From: CALAED01 sp036378315
Lineage (GTDB): Bacteria; Actinomycetota; Actinomycetes; Streptosporangiales; Streptosporangiaceae
DNA length: 64,000 nucleotides
Reading direction: 5' to 3'
Assembly: GCA_036378315.1 (NCBI GenBank)
Contig: DASUWU010000145.1
Location: forward strand, 1-64,000
Shown: in pieces, positions 1 through 8,444 of the stretch
How positions within the stretch are numbered: position 1 is the first letter of the stretch
Layout of the letters: each line of letters starts with the position of its first letter
Position numbers and translations under genes: made by a program
The notes under the pieces: generated by a model
Told to the model about the DNA's origin: nothing
Database searches by the model: none
The model's input: only the letters and a program-made list of their open reading frames with translations

Positions 1-909
1 GGTCATGGTGAGAAACGCCTCTTCCAGGGACCGGCTCAGCTGTTGTACGGAGGTGACGCCGATGCCGGCGGTGACGAGTGCGCGGACGAGGTCGCGTGAG
101 GGAACCCGGGGCGCGGCGACGGTGACTTCCCCGCCGCGGGCGGTGATGCCGGCGGCGCCCGCCATCCGGCGCAGCACGGCGGCCGCTCGCTCGCCGTCGT
201 CCACCTTGATGACGTAGGTGCTGGTGTCGTCGAGCAGGTCGGCGAGCGGTCCGGCGGTGATCAGGCGGCCGTGGTTCATGACGACGACGTGGGTCGCGAG
301 CCGCTGCACCTCGGCCAGCTGATGGCTGGACACCAGCACCGCCGCTCCCCTCCCCGCCAGCGCCCCCAGGTGCTCGCGCAGGGCCCGCACCTCGGCCGGG
401 TCAAGGCCGTTGGCAGGCTCGTCGAGGATCAGCACGTCGGGTGCGCGCATGAGGGCTTGGGCCAGCGCCAGCCGTTGTCTCATGCCCATCGAGTAGCCCT
501 TGACCTTGCGGGCGATCGCCGTGCCGAGCCCGGCGAGGTCGAGAGCGTCGTCCAGCGCAGGCGGTGGCCAGGCGCGTCCTGTCGCCGACCACAGGAGCTT
601 CAGGTTGGCCGTGCCGGACAGGTGGGGGACGAACGCGGGGCCGTCGATGAGGACGCCGACGCGGCGAAGCACGCGGGCGCCGAGGCCGACCGGCCGGCCG
701 AGGATCCGCGCGCTGCCGGTGTCCGGGCTGGACAGTCCGACCAGCATCCGCATCGTCGAGGTCTTGCCCGCCCCGTTGGGGCCGAGGAGCCCGCAGATCT
801 GGCCGGATTCCACGGCGAGCCCGAGTTCGGCGACGGCCTGTGTACGGCCGTACCGCTTGGACAGGTCACGGGCGTGGATCATCGGCTGTTGGGCGGTTGT
901 GGGTTCCAT
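1..909 (-). CDS. ABC transporter ATP-binding subunit (C-terminus beyond left edge)
   Basis: Cytoplasmic ATPase of an ABC-2 type exporter. The reading frame is open from the ATG at 909 to base 1 (303 codons), so only the extreme C-terminus is missing. Walker A is GPNGAGKTST, the signature is SMGMRQRLALAQ and Walker B is LILDEPANGLDP, followed by the SSHQ switch histidine. An AAAGG ribosome site sits 7 nt before the ATG. It starts 10 nt after the stop of the membrane protein at 920-1882, so the two probably form one exporter operon read leftwards. Substrate is not predictable. Its weak similarity in layout to the other two ABC sets in the window suggests drug or lipid export. Confidence 0.9.
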   Translation of the reverse strand, partial: MEPTTAQQPMIHARDLSKRYGRTQAVAELGLAVESGQICGLLGPNGAGKTSTMRMLVGLSSPDTGSARILGRPVGLGARVLRRVGVLIDGPAFVPHLSGTANLKLLWSATGRAWPPPALDDALDLAGLGTAIARKVKGYSMGMRQRLALAQALMRAPDVLILDEPANGLDPAEVRALREHLGALAGRGAAVLVSSHQLAEVQRLATHVVVMNHGRLITAGPLADLLDDTSTYVIKVDDGERAAAVLRRMAGAAGITARGGEVTVAAPRVPSRDLVRALVTAGIGVTSVQQLSRSLEEAFLTMT

Positions 910-919
910 CGCGTGCCTT

Positions 920-1882
920 TCACCTATGCGGCTCTGGGCGGGTCAGCGCGAGCTGCGTCCCGGCCGTGAACAAAGAGGTGACCAGTCCGGCCCCGAGCGT
1001 GAGGGCGACCAGCGCCGGGACGGACGACAACGGGCGTTGCCCGGGCCACAGCGCGTCGCGGAACGCGGTCGCGATCTGGATCGCGACGCAGCCGGCGATC
1101 ACCGACGCCTCGGCTGTGCGGCGGGGCCGGGTACGGGCCGGGCGGGCGATGAACCCGGCGACCGCGTTGCTGATCACGCAGAACGCGAGGGCCGACGTCG
1201 TCTCGACGACCAGCATCCAGGCGATGAGCAGCGGGTTCGTCCATCGTTCGCCGATGGCCTGCGCACCGGTGATTCCCGCGCCGGCCAGTACGCTCAGCGC
1301 GAGGAAGACGGTCATCGCGTGCCGCCGCACCCACGCCGCCGCCTCGGGTCCGGCCCAGCGCCGCAGCACGGGAATCCGCGCGCAGAGCACCACCACGTCG
1401 CCGAGCCAGTCCTGCCGCCATCGGCGGGACGTACCGCGCGGGCGGCGGCCTCGTACCAGCATCGCCGCCACGACCACCGTGAGCGCGGACGCCGCGACGA
1501 GCCCGCCGATCAGCAACCGCGTCCACGCGCCCCAGGACGCGGCAGGTGCCCCGGCGAGGACCGCGGCCCATTCGAAGACCAGGCTGACACCGATCAGCGT
1601 GGTCATCGCCCCGGCCGCGCGTATCGTCTGCCGCGCCCGGTCCTGGCCGCCACGCGCCTGCCAGGCCGGCAGCCGCATGGCGATCACCAGGGCGAGCATC
1701 GGCACCGCGAACTGGGTCAACGACACGACGGCGTCGTACGGGTCGTCCTGCCACGGGCTGGCCGCCCTGACTGTCTTGTCCTGGGTCGCCAGCAGCGTCA
1801 CCGCTTCGAAGAAGCCCGCCGTGCCGAGGCTCGCCAGGATCGCGATCAGCGACGCCCTTCCTTTCTCCTGCGCGCGTTCCAT
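920..1882 (-). CDS. Multi-pass membrane protein, likely ABC exporter partner
   Basis: A 320-residue protein with about seven or eight hydrophobic segments and no soluble domain that I recognise. Its position, 10 nt upstream of an ABC ATPase on the same strand, suggests a permease subunit or an accessory membrane protein of that transporter. The reading frame stays open far upstream to 2539, but that stretch is antisense to the PadR gene and its partner, so I chose the ATG at 1882. This start has no Shine-Dalgarno sequence. It lies 7 nt after TAGTAT (minus strand, 1890-1895), the spacing expected for a leaderless transcript. That -10 box lies inside the palindrome at 1891-1909, so PadR binding should block it. 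Confidence 0.8.
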   Translation of the reverse strand: MERAQEKGRASLIAILASLGTAGFFEAVTLLATQDKTVRAASPWQDDPYDAVVSLTQFAVPMLALVIAMRLPAWQARGGQDRARQTIRAAGAMTTLIGVSLVFEWAAVLAGAPAASWGAWTRLLIGGLVAASALTVVVAAMLVRGRRPRGTSRRWRQDWLGDVVVLCARIPVLRRWAGPEAAAWVRRHAMTVFLALSVLAGAGITGAQAIGERWTNPLLIAWMLVVETTSALAFCVISNAVAGFIARPARTRPRRTAEASVIAGCVAIQIATAFRDALWPGQRPLSSVPALVALTLGAGLVTSLFTAGTQLALTRPEPHR

Positions 1883-1890
1883 GGCGGCTA

Positions 1891-1909
1891 TACTACGCGA
1901 TGCGTAGTA
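1891..1909. promoter_or_regulatory. Operator palindrome between divergent exporter and padR genes
   Basis: Perfect inverted repeat TACTACGC-GAT-GCGTAGTA with 8-bp arms and a 3-bp spacer. It overlaps the probable -10 box (TAGTAT, minus strand) of the leftward exporter operon. A further half-site GTAGTAC recurs at 1933-1939, just before the padR start. PadR-family dimers bind such palindromes and usually repress their own operon and a divergent transporter. Binding is inferred from position and symmetry, not shown. Confidence 0.7.
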
Positions 1910-1951
1910 CGCGGCGAGTAGCATCGCGTCACGTAGTACGATGGGCGGACC

Positions 1952-2251
1952 ATGCACAGCAACGACGCCCAGATGCTCGTGCTCACCGCCCTTGCCGACG
2001 GCCCGCTGCACGGATACGCCATCAACACGGCGATCGAGCAGCTCACCGGCCGGAGGCTCGGTCCAGGCAGCCTCTACGGCGCGCTGACCAGGCTGGAGGC
2101 CAAGCAGCTCATCGAGCCGCTGGCCGAGGAAGGCCGGCAGCGCCCGCTCCGCCTGACCGCCAAGGGCCGCGCCGTCCTGGAGCAGGAGCTGCGGACGATG
2201 GCGCACGTCGCGGCCGTCGGGCTGCGCAACCTCGGGGCGCGGCCGGCATGA
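1952..2251 (+). CDS. PadR-family transcriptional regulator
   Basis: A 99-residue winged-helix regulator. The N-terminal stretch with LVLTALADGPLHGYAI and the following GSLYGALTRLE is the PadR DNA-binding signature. The C-terminal dimer helix is short, as in PadR subfamily 2. PadR proteins repress transporter or detoxification genes until a phenolic or drug-like ligand binds. The gene is divergent from the ABC operon and faces the palindrome at 1891-1909. Its stop overlaps the next start (ATGA), so it is translated together with the membrane protein downstream. The ATG at 1952 has only a weak ribosome site (GGGCGGA). Confidence 0.93.
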   Translation: MHSNDAQMLVLTALADGPLHGYAINTAIEQLTGRRLGPGSLYGALTRLEAKQLIEPLAEEGRQRPLRLTAKGRAVLEQELRTMAHVAAVGLRNLGARPA

Positions 2252-3015
2252 GGCTCGCGCCGGTGGTGCTCGGCCTGTATCCCCGCCCCGTCCGGGAGCG
2301 CTGGGGGCCCGACCTGGAGGCCGAGATCCGGGCGGCCGGCTGGCGGAGCCTGCCCAACACCCTGACCGGCATCGCCGACCTGTGGCTGCACCCGGCCATC
2401 TGGCCGGGTGCCTCGCCCCGCCAGCGCCGGCTGCGCATGACGACGATGGCCGTGGCGCTCGCCCTCGCCTGCTGGTTCTTTTCGCTGGCCACCGTCGAAC
2501 TCGGCGGGCGGTCCGCGCAGGCCGCCGGACACGCGCCACTGATGTCGGTCGGGATGGCGCTGATCCTCGCGGGCCTGGTGCTCATCATCCCCTGCCCCCC
2601 GGTCCGGGCCCTCGCGGCGACGTGCCGGATCGCCGTGACCCGGCTGGCGGGCCCGGCGGCGCTCGGAGCAGGCGTGATCATCGCCGTCCACGCGGGAGCC
2701 GGTAGCGCGCCGTCCATCGTGCGCGCCGCCGTGGTCGCCTGCTGGTGGACGGCGCTGGCGATGGCTGCCGTCCAGACCTGCCGGGCCATCGCCGCCGCCG
2801 GTTCACGCCTCAACCCGCCACGCCCCGGCCGGCTCCGCGTCGGCACGGCCGTGCTGACCGCGGGCTCGGCGGCCAACGCCGCCACCCTGCTCGGCTTCTC
2901 GCAACGCGCCGGAGACGACCTGCCAGCCACCGCGACCGGCCTCGGCCTGCTCGGCCTGCTGGCCGTCTTCCTGCTCGTGCTTCGCGACACCCGCCACCTC
3001 GCCACCTATGAGTGA
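2248..3015 (+). CDS. Membrane protein co-translated with PadR regulator
   Basis: A 255-residue protein with an N-terminal cytoplasmic part of about 60 residues (YPRPVRERWGPDLEAEIR) and then about six hydrophobic segments. The opening, with a short helix rich in R, W and E before the membrane region, resembles proteins often found next to PadR regulators in actinomycetes. No catalytic motif is visible. The start ATG overlaps the PadR stop (ATGA, 2248-2251), which strongly supports this start and a shared mRNA. It may sense or assist the divergent exporter; function unknown. Confidence 0.85.
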   Translation: MRLAPVVLGLYPRPVRERWGPDLEAEIRAAGWRSLPNTLTGIADLWLHPAIWPGASPRQRRLRMTTMAVALALACWFFSLATVELGGRSAQAAGHAPLMSVGMALILAGLVLIIPCPPVRALAATCRIAVTRLAGPAALGAGVIIAVHAGAGSAPSIVRAAVVACWWTALAMAAVQTCRAIAAAGSRLNPPRPGRLRVGTAVLTAGSAANAATLLGFSQRAGDDLPATATGLGLLGLLAVFLLVLRDTRHLATYE

Positions 3016-3044
3016 CGGCCCTGGTACCTCGGGACCGGGAGGCG

Positions 3045-3074
3045 GACGGCCCGCCGGGGTTCCGGCGGGCCGTC
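3045..3074. terminator. Bidirectional hairpin terminator
   Basis: Perfect 13-bp stem (GACGGCCCGCCGG paired with its complement) closed by a GGTT tetraloop. It lies between the convergent stop codons at 3015 and 3093, so it can serve both genes. It has no long T-tract, which is usual for GC-rich actinomycete terminators. Confidence 0.85.
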
Positions 3075-3092
3075 GTGTGGGATGTGCGGAGC

Positions 3093-5837
3093 TCAGTCGT
3101 GGTCCGGCGACGGGATGTAGGCCCCCGGCACCTGATCCGGCGTGTAGATCTTGGACTCACCCGGGTAGGGCGTTGCCCACTCGTGCGCCTCGTACCACGA
3201 GAAGTGGTTCATCTGCGCGGGGTTGGCGGAGTCGGCACGGGCACCCGGCCCGGTGAACGGCTGCCGCGACTTCCAGGTCTCCCACTTCGCCGCGACGCCC
3301 TGCTTGTCCGCCGGTACCTTCCCCGACGGCGCGGGAGCGGCGTTCGGGTCCTGCGCCGCCGGGGTGTCCGCACCGCAGGGCGGCAGGGTCGACAGACCCA
3401 GGGTCAGCGAGGTCCTGTTGGGCAGAGCGGTGTACGGCGTGTTGTCGGGCCTCGGGCTGAACGCCGCACGCATGGGGGTGGCCGCGGTGTCCTTCTGGTT
3501 CATCGGGTGGATCCCGAGGATCTGCTCGATGGTCCGGATCATCATGATCTGCGTGTAGTAGTGGCTGTCGACAGCGCCGTGCCTGGCCCATGGGCCGATG
3601 ATCTGGATCGGGGCGCGGTGGCCGTCGACGTGGTCGACGCCGGCCTGCGAGTCGTCCTCGACCACGAAGATCGCGGAATCCTTCCAGTACGGGCTGTGCG
3701 AGATCTCGTCGACGATCTTGCCGGTCGCCAGGTCGTTGTCCGCGACCTGAGCCGCTCCGTTCGGCGGACCGCCGGTGTGGTCGTTGGAGAGCCAGAACAT
3801 GTTCAGGTTCGCCGGTCCGTTCTTCTCGAAGTCACGCTTCCAGATCTCGTACTTGTAGACGTCCGGGACGCTGGTGTCGAAGAGCGGGAAGCCGGGGACG
3901 GACACCTTGTTGAGCGACGGGATCGCCGAGCCCGTCTGGATGGGGTAGGCGGTGTCCTGCCCGGTCGTCGCCATGTTCTTGGCGTCGCAGTACAGGTTCT
4001 GCCAGGACGCGCCGGACGGCTTGCTCTCGAACGACTGGAACTCGCCGAAGTCCTTGACGGTCTTGCCGGCCGCCTGGGCACCGGTCCAGAGGAAGCCGGT
4101 CCGCTGGTGACCGAGAACGTCGTTCTCCGTGTCGTAGCTGCGGGTGTACTCACCGGCCGAGGACTCGGTGTACTCCGGGTCGTCGGCCTGCATGAGCCAG
4201 TTGTGTCCCTCGGCGGAGTTCGTGCCGACGTCGTAGGTGTTGTCGTACAGCCCGAACTGCTTGGCCAGCGCGTGCTGGTTCGGCGTCACGTTCTCGCCGT
4301 ACTGGGCCATCGACGGGTCGCCGTTGCCCTCCGCCATGTCGCCGAACACCTGGTCGTACGTCCGGTTCTCCTTGACGAGCAGGAAGACGTGCTTGATCGT
4401 CGAGGGGTCGCCGAGCCGCAGCGGGACCGGCACCGGCTTCGCGTGGCCCCTGCCCAGGGCCATCGAGTTGCCGTCCCAGCCGTTCTGGGCGAAGACCTTG
4501 CCGGTGTAGGACCTGATGACACGGTCGTCCGGCAACGTGAACCGCTGCAGGCTCGACGTCGTGTCGTGGGTGCCGTGGCTGCTGGTGGTGGAGCGGCGGG
4601 CGTCGATACCACGGGTGTTGGAGACCACCACGCGGTTGCCGACGGTGGTGATTTCCGCGGGGAAGTAGTCGGTCGGGAGCAGGCCGACGTAGCTGACCGG
4701 CTCCAGCGGCTTGGTGTACCGGTAGACGGCGACCGCGTTGGCGCGGCCGAGCGTCACCAGAAGGTGACCGTCGTCGGTGAGCGTCACCGCGTCGGGCTCG
4801 TAGCCGACCGATGCCTCCGGCCACGGCTGGGTGGCGATGGTCTGGACGACCTTGTCGCGCGCCGTGTCGATGACCGACACGTCGTTGGTGGCCGTGTTCG
4901 TGACGAACAGCGCCCCGTTCTTGGCGTACAGGGCGGTCGGGTGCAGACCGACGTCGATGCTCCTGGCGGCGGCGGACGGATGGGCAACGTCGATCACACT
5001 CACGGTGCCCGTGGTCGCCGCGCCCGTCTTCGGGTTGGCCGGCACCTGGGTGCCGTAGGAGTTCATCGTCGTCTCGCCGGACTTGGCCGGCCGCCCGCCC
5101 TCGTTGCTGACGTAGAGCTTGGTGCCGACAAGCGCCAGACCACGCGGCGCGTTGCCCACGGCCCAGCTCTGCTGGATGATCCCGGTCGCCGCGTCGACGG
5201 CGACCACGCGGTTCTGGCCGTTGACGGCCGAGTACACGGTCTTGCCGTCGGCGGAGAAGACCGCCGCGCCCACCAGCGCGTGCTTCGAGCCCTGCGCGGC
5301 GATGGTGACGAACGTCGGGGCGGCGAGAGTGCCGTCCGGGTTCACGGCGAACTTGCGGTAGCCGTCGGACTGGCCCAGCCACAACTGCGAACCGTCGGGC
5401 GAGTACGTGGGGCCTTCCTGGCCCACGTCGTTGCCGCTGATGCGCAGGTCCGCCGACGCGTTGTTGCCGACGAGCTGCCGCACCTTCCAGTTCTTCAGGT
5501 CCACGATGGCGAGCGCCATCCCCCCGTCGGTGACCGAGGCGGCGAGATGGCTACCGTCCGGGCTGATCGAGGACGACATGATCTTGCCCGGGTTGATGAC
5601 GAGACGCTGGCCGATCGGCTTGATGTACTGGTCGCTGGACACGACCAGGCCCTTGTCGGTGGTCTGGCCGACCTGGTCGGTTCCGAACTGTTGCGTCGAG
5701 GCGTACGCGATCCCTCCGCCCGCGATCGCGAGAGCTGCGGTACCGGCGGCCACGACGCGGACCCGGCTTCCGGCGGCTCTGTGGAAGAGCCCGGAACGGA
5801 TCTCAGCGACGCGCCGGCGTTGGCGTCTGACGTGCAT
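3093..5837 (-). CDS. Secreted YncE-like beta-propeller / phosphoesterase fusion
   Basis: A 914-residue exported protein. A basic N-terminus and hydrophobic stretch (about residues 25-45, AAGTAALAIAGGGIAYA) form a signal peptide or anchor. Residues of about 60-450 hold YVTN/YncE beta-propeller blades (VFSADGKTVYSAVNG, VTLTDDGHLLVTLG). Residues of about 480-830 form a phosphoesterase domain of the phospholipase C/alkaline phosphatase superfamily, with KENRTYDQVFGDM and EDDSQAGVDHVDGHR carrying likely metal ligands. Start ATG at 5837 follows AAGGGATG. It begins 3 bp after the permease stop, so it is the last gene of an ABC operon (8236 to 3093). Substrate is unknown; a phosphoester of a cell-envelope compound is plausible. 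Confidence 0.92.
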   Translation of the reverse strand: MHVRRQRRRVAEIRSGLFHRAAGSRVRVVAAGTAALAIAGGGIAYASTQQFGTDQVGQTTDKGLVVSSDQYIKPIGQRLVINPGKIMSSSISPDGSHLAASVTDGGMALAIVDLKNWKVRQLVGNNASADLRISGNDVGQEGPTYSPDGSQLWLGQSDGYRKFAVNPDGTLAAPTFVTIAAQGSKHALVGAAVFSADGKTVYSAVNGQNRVVAVDAATGIIQQSWAVGNAPRGLALVGTKLYVSNEGGRPAKSGETTMNSYGTQVPANPKTGAATTGTVSVIDVAHPSAAARSIDVGLHPTALYAKNGALFVTNTATNDVSVIDTARDKVVQTIATQPWPEASVGYEPDAVTLTDDGHLLVTLGRANAVAVYRYTKPLEPVSYVGLLPTDYFPAEITTVGNRVVVSNTRGIDARRSTTSSHGTHDTTSSLQRFTLPDDRVIRSYTGKVFAQNGWDGNSMALGRGHAKPVPVPLRLGDPSTIKHVFLLVKENRTYDQVFGDMAEGNGDPSMAQYGENVTPNQHALAKQFGLYDNTYDVGTNSAEGHNWLMQADDPEYTESSAGEYTRSYDTENDVLGHQRTGFLWTGAQAAGKTVKDFGEFQSFESKPSGASWQNLYCDAKNMATTGQDTAYPIQTGSAIPSLNKVSVPGFPLFDTSVPDVYKYEIWKRDFEKNGPANLNMFWLSNDHTGGPPNGAAQVADNDLATGKIVDEISHSPYWKDSAIFVVEDDSQAGVDHVDGHRAPIQIIGPWARHGAVDSHYYTQIMMIRTIEQILGIHPMNQKDTAATPMRAAFSPRPDNTPYTALPNRTSLTLGLSTLPPCGADTPAAQDPNAAPAPSGKVPADKQGVAAKWETWKSRQPFTGPGARADSANPAQMNHFSWYEAHEWATPYPGESKIYTPDQVPGAYIPSPDHD

Positions 5838-5840
5838 GAA

Positions 5841-7199
5841 TCATCCCTTCTGCGTGCGGGCGAGCAGGTCGACGTTGCCGTCGAGTCGCCACAGGGGGTT
5901 GGGCGCGTCCCCGGTCGGGGTGCGCACCTGGAAGTAGCCGTTCACCTCCTTCGGTCCATCGCCGTCGGCGACGTACCGCCCGCCCGCGGTGACGTCGAGC
6001 TGGTAGATGGCGGTGCCGACGGCCGCGACGCCGGGGAGGTGCCACGAGACGACGCAGCGCCAGTCGTTGCCCGGCCCCTCGTCGACGACGCGGTCGCCGC
6101 CCTTGTCGCAGGTCGCGGTGGCCCGCAGCCGCGCCTCGGTGACGTCGGGCCGGTTGAGCTCCCTGCTCTGCAGCCGGTAGAGGTGCGCGTACGCCGTGGC
6201 GAGCGAGTCCTGCAGCTTGACCCGCTCGATGCCCGATCCCCCGGCAGGGGTCGCGGCGGCGACCACCGCGACCGTGAGCGCGACGAGCCCGGCCAGCGGC
6301 AGCACCCCGGCCACGAGGACGCGGCGGCCCGATCCGTCGTACGCGATGTCGGTGAAGTCCCTGCGCAGGAACAGCCGGTAGGCGAGCGCGGTGGCGGCGA
6401 CCGCCCAGGCAAGGCAGACCGCGAGGCCGACGAGCAGCGGTCCCGCCTGGGCCGGGCTGGTGAACAGCCCGTGCCACGCGAGGAAGGCATGGCTCGGCAG
6501 GGCCACCCGTACGGCCACGGGCAGCGGGAGCAGTTGCGCGAGCCGCAGCGCGAAGGCGAGCAGCGCGGGCATCAGCAATCCCATCGGCGAGCGCCCGAGC
6601 GCCACAGAGCCGAGCAGCCCGACAGCGGCGAACGCCAGCGTCGGCACCAGCACGCAGGCCCAGGCGAGCAGGACCGTCGCCGCCGCGTCCGCCGGCGCGA
6701 GGACGTGTCCGTCCAGGCCGACGAGGGGCCGGTCGCCGACCGCGGCGAGGCCGCCGGCGACGCTCGATGTGGCGAGCCCGACCACGAGGATGAGCAGCAC
6801 GGTGAGGCTGGCGAGCGCCTTCGCGACGAAGATCCGCCGCGGGGAGCGGACCGCAACCAGCAGGTGCCGCCAGGTGCCCAGCCGGTCCTCGGCGGCGAAG
6901 ACGTCGCCGGCGACCAGCGCCGTCAGCAGCGGCAGCGCCCACGTGCACGAGAAGTCGAGCACCACAAGCGATCCCGCCCAGCCGGTCGCATGCATCCAGC
7001 GGCCGAAGACCGTGTCGGCCGGCAGCGAGTTCTGCAGGCTCACCGCGGCCACGAAGGCCGCGGGAACGATCCAGCACGCCGCGAGCAGCAGCCGGGTCCG
7101 GTGCTGGGAGAGCAGCTTGACCAGCTCGAACCGGTAGCCGCGCAGCACAGGAGCCGGCCGGGCATGGATTTTCGTGGGTGCCGCGACTGTCGCGGTCAT
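5841..7199 (-). CDS. ABC-2 type transporter permease with extracytoplasmic tail
   Basis: A 452-residue membrane protein with six or seven transmembrane segments in residues of about 25-330. After the last segment (near VALTVAVVAAATPAGG) comes a soluble tail of about 120 residues. The tail contains two cysteines (ATCDKGG and DWRCVVSW) that could form a disulfide outside the membrane. The start ATG overlaps the ATPase stop (ATGA, 7196-7199) and the stop is 3 bp before the YncE/phosphoesterase start. The soluble tail is unusual for ABC-2 permeases and may hand substrate to, or receive it from, the secreted partner. Confidence 0.88.
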   Translation of the reverse strand: MTATVAAPTKIHARPAPVLRGYRFELVKLLSQHRTRLLLAACWIVPAAFVAAVSLQNSLPADTVFGRWMHATGWAGSLVVLDFSCTWALPLLTALVAGDVFAAEDRLGTWRHLLVAVRSPRRIFVAKALASLTVLLILVVGLATSSVAGGLAAVGDRPLVGLDGHVLAPADAAATVLLAWACVLVPTLAFAAVGLLGSVALGRSPMGLLMPALLAFALRLAQLLPLPVAVRVALPSHAFLAWHGLFTSPAQAGPLLVGLAVCLAWAVAATALAYRLFLRRDFTDIAYDGSGRRVLVAGVLPLAGLVALTVAVVAAATPAGGSGIERVKLQDSLATAYAHLYRLQSRELNRPDVTEARLRATATCDKGGDRVVDEGPGNDWRCVVSWHLPGVAAVGTAIYQLDVTAGGRYVADGDGPKEVNGYFQVRTPTGDAPNPLWRLDGNVDLLARTQKG

Positions 7200-8236
7200 C
7201 GCCGGCCCTCCTCGTCGGACTGTTCGGTCTCTTCGGTCTCTTCGATCTCTTCGGTCCAGGGCTGACTCGCCGCGATGCCGGTCCCGGTCCCGGTCCCGGT
7301 CAGGGCGAGGAAGGCGGCCTCGAGCGGCGCCACGACGGGCGCCAGCTCGCGCACCGCGACGCCGGCCCCCACCAGCCGCGCCACCAGTTCGTCGATGGCC
7401 GGCACCGGTCCGCGGACGACGAGGACGCCTGCGTCCGACCACCGGCCGGGACCGCGGCGGGGCACGACGCGGAGACCGGGCGTCCGCGCCGCCACCCCAC
7501 GGGCGGCGGCCGGGTCGGACGTGAGCAACCGGTAGTCGAGCTCGCCGCTCTCGGCGGCGAGCTTGCTCACCGGCCCCGAGAAGACGACCCGCCCGGTGGC
7601 GAGGATGGTGACCTCGGAGCACAGCGCGGCCAGGTCGTCCATCCGGTGGCTGGAGATGACCACCGCGGTCCCGTCCGCCGCCAGCCCGGTGATGACGCGG
7701 TGCACGTGGTGCTTGCCGGCCGGGTCCAGACCGTTGGCCGGCTCGTCGAGCACGAGCAGTCGCGGCTTGGTGAGCAGGGCGGCGGCCAGCCCGAGCCGCT
7801 GGCGCATCCCCAGCGAGAAGCCGCGGACGCGGTCGTCGGCGACGTCGGTGAGCCCGACCTGCTCCAGCGCGCCGTCGACGCCGGCGGCGGGCCCTGTGCC
7901 GTACCCGGCGCCGTATCCGCGTAGGGAGGCGAGGGCGGAGAGGTTCTGCCGAGCGCTGAGCGACGGGTAGAGCCCGGGCGCGTCCACGAAGCCCGCCACG
8001 CCGTCGGGTACGGCGAGCGTCCGCGCGATCGGCGTACCCAAAATCTCGAGCCGGCCGCTGTCGCCGACCGCCAAACCCAGGAGCAGGCCGAGCAACGTCG
8101 TCTTGCCCGCGCCGTTGGGACCGACCAGTCCGTGGACCTGGCCCGCGGCGACCTCCAGGTCGACGCCGTCGAGCGCGACCACGTCCCCGAAGCACTTCGT
8201 GATCCCCCGAGCCCGGATTGCGGGCGTCGTGTGCAT
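7196..8236 (-). CDS. ABC transporter ATP-binding subunit
   Basis: A 346-residue ATPase that drives the permease encoded immediately downstream. Walker A is GPNGAGKTTLLG, the signature is FSLGMRQRLGLAAAL, Walker B is LLVLDEPANGLDP and the switch is SSHR. I chose the ATG at 8236 because GGAGGAGAC lies just before it; the open frame runs on to 8446 without a better start. The C-terminus is odd: a TG dipeptide repeat (from four CCGGTC hexamers, 7278-7301) and then a run of Glu and Thr residues. First gene of the three-gene operon with the permease and the YncE/phosphoesterase protein. Confidence 0.95.
   Translation of the reverse strand: MHTTPAIRARGITKCFGDVVALDGVDLEVAAGQVHGLVGPNGAGKTTLLGLLLGLAVGDSGRLEILGTPIARTLAVPDGVAGFVDAPGLYPSLSARQNLSALASLRGYGAGYGTGPAAGVDGALEQVGLTDVADDRVRGFSLGMRQRLGLAAALLTKPRLLVLDEPANGLDPAGKHHVHRVITGLAADGTAVVISSHRMDDLAALCSEVTILATGRVVFSGPVSKLAAESGELDYRLLTSDPAAARGVAARTPGLRVVPRRGPGRWSDAGVLVVRGPVPAIDELVARLVGAGVAVRELAPVVAPLEAAFLALTGTGTGTGIAASQPWTEEIEETEETEQSDEEGRR
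7278..7301. repeat. Hexamer tandem repeat in ABC ATPase gene
   Basis: Four exact copies of CCGGTC in a row. They encode alternating Gly-Thr near the C-terminus of the leftward ATPase. A second imperfect repeat at 7221-7257 (variants of TCTTCGGTC) encodes the acidic Glu/Thr tail. Both look like products of slipped-strand replication. Confidence 0.85.
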
Positions 8237-8444
8237 GTCGGTCTCCTCCGCTCTCGGCGCCGGCGCAGGAAAACTACGGACCGCGGTTTGCGTCGGCGGG
8301 GCGGCCAGTCGAACGTTCGGCAAATGCTGTCCGATACGTGAACCGCGCCCGGCACGCGGCGCCGGCGGGTTGCCGAGTAGGGTCTCGCCCGATCTACTTG
8401 TGGCGGACAAAATCGTCCGGATCGCCCGGGGGAGGCGGAGCCGC
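8237..8444. promoter_or_regulatory. Divergent promoter region between two ABC operons
   Basis: This 208-bp gap separates two ATPase genes that run in opposite directions, so it must hold both promoters. Ribosome sites are clear on both sides (GGAGGAGAC leftwards, GGGGGAGGCGGAG rightwards). I see no long palindrome and cannot place -35/-10 boxes with confidence. Confidence 0.5.

Noticed and set aside
1883..2539. Upstream extension of the leftward membrane protein gene
   Set aside because: The extra sequence is antisense to the PadR gene and its partner; the ATG at 1882 fits the leaderless promoter and operator.
3012..7265. Very long open frame on the plus strand
   Set aside because: It is antisense to the YncE/phosphoesterase and permease genes. 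The predicted protein is a low-complexity run of R, V, D and G without any family, as expected for a shadow in GC-rich DNA.
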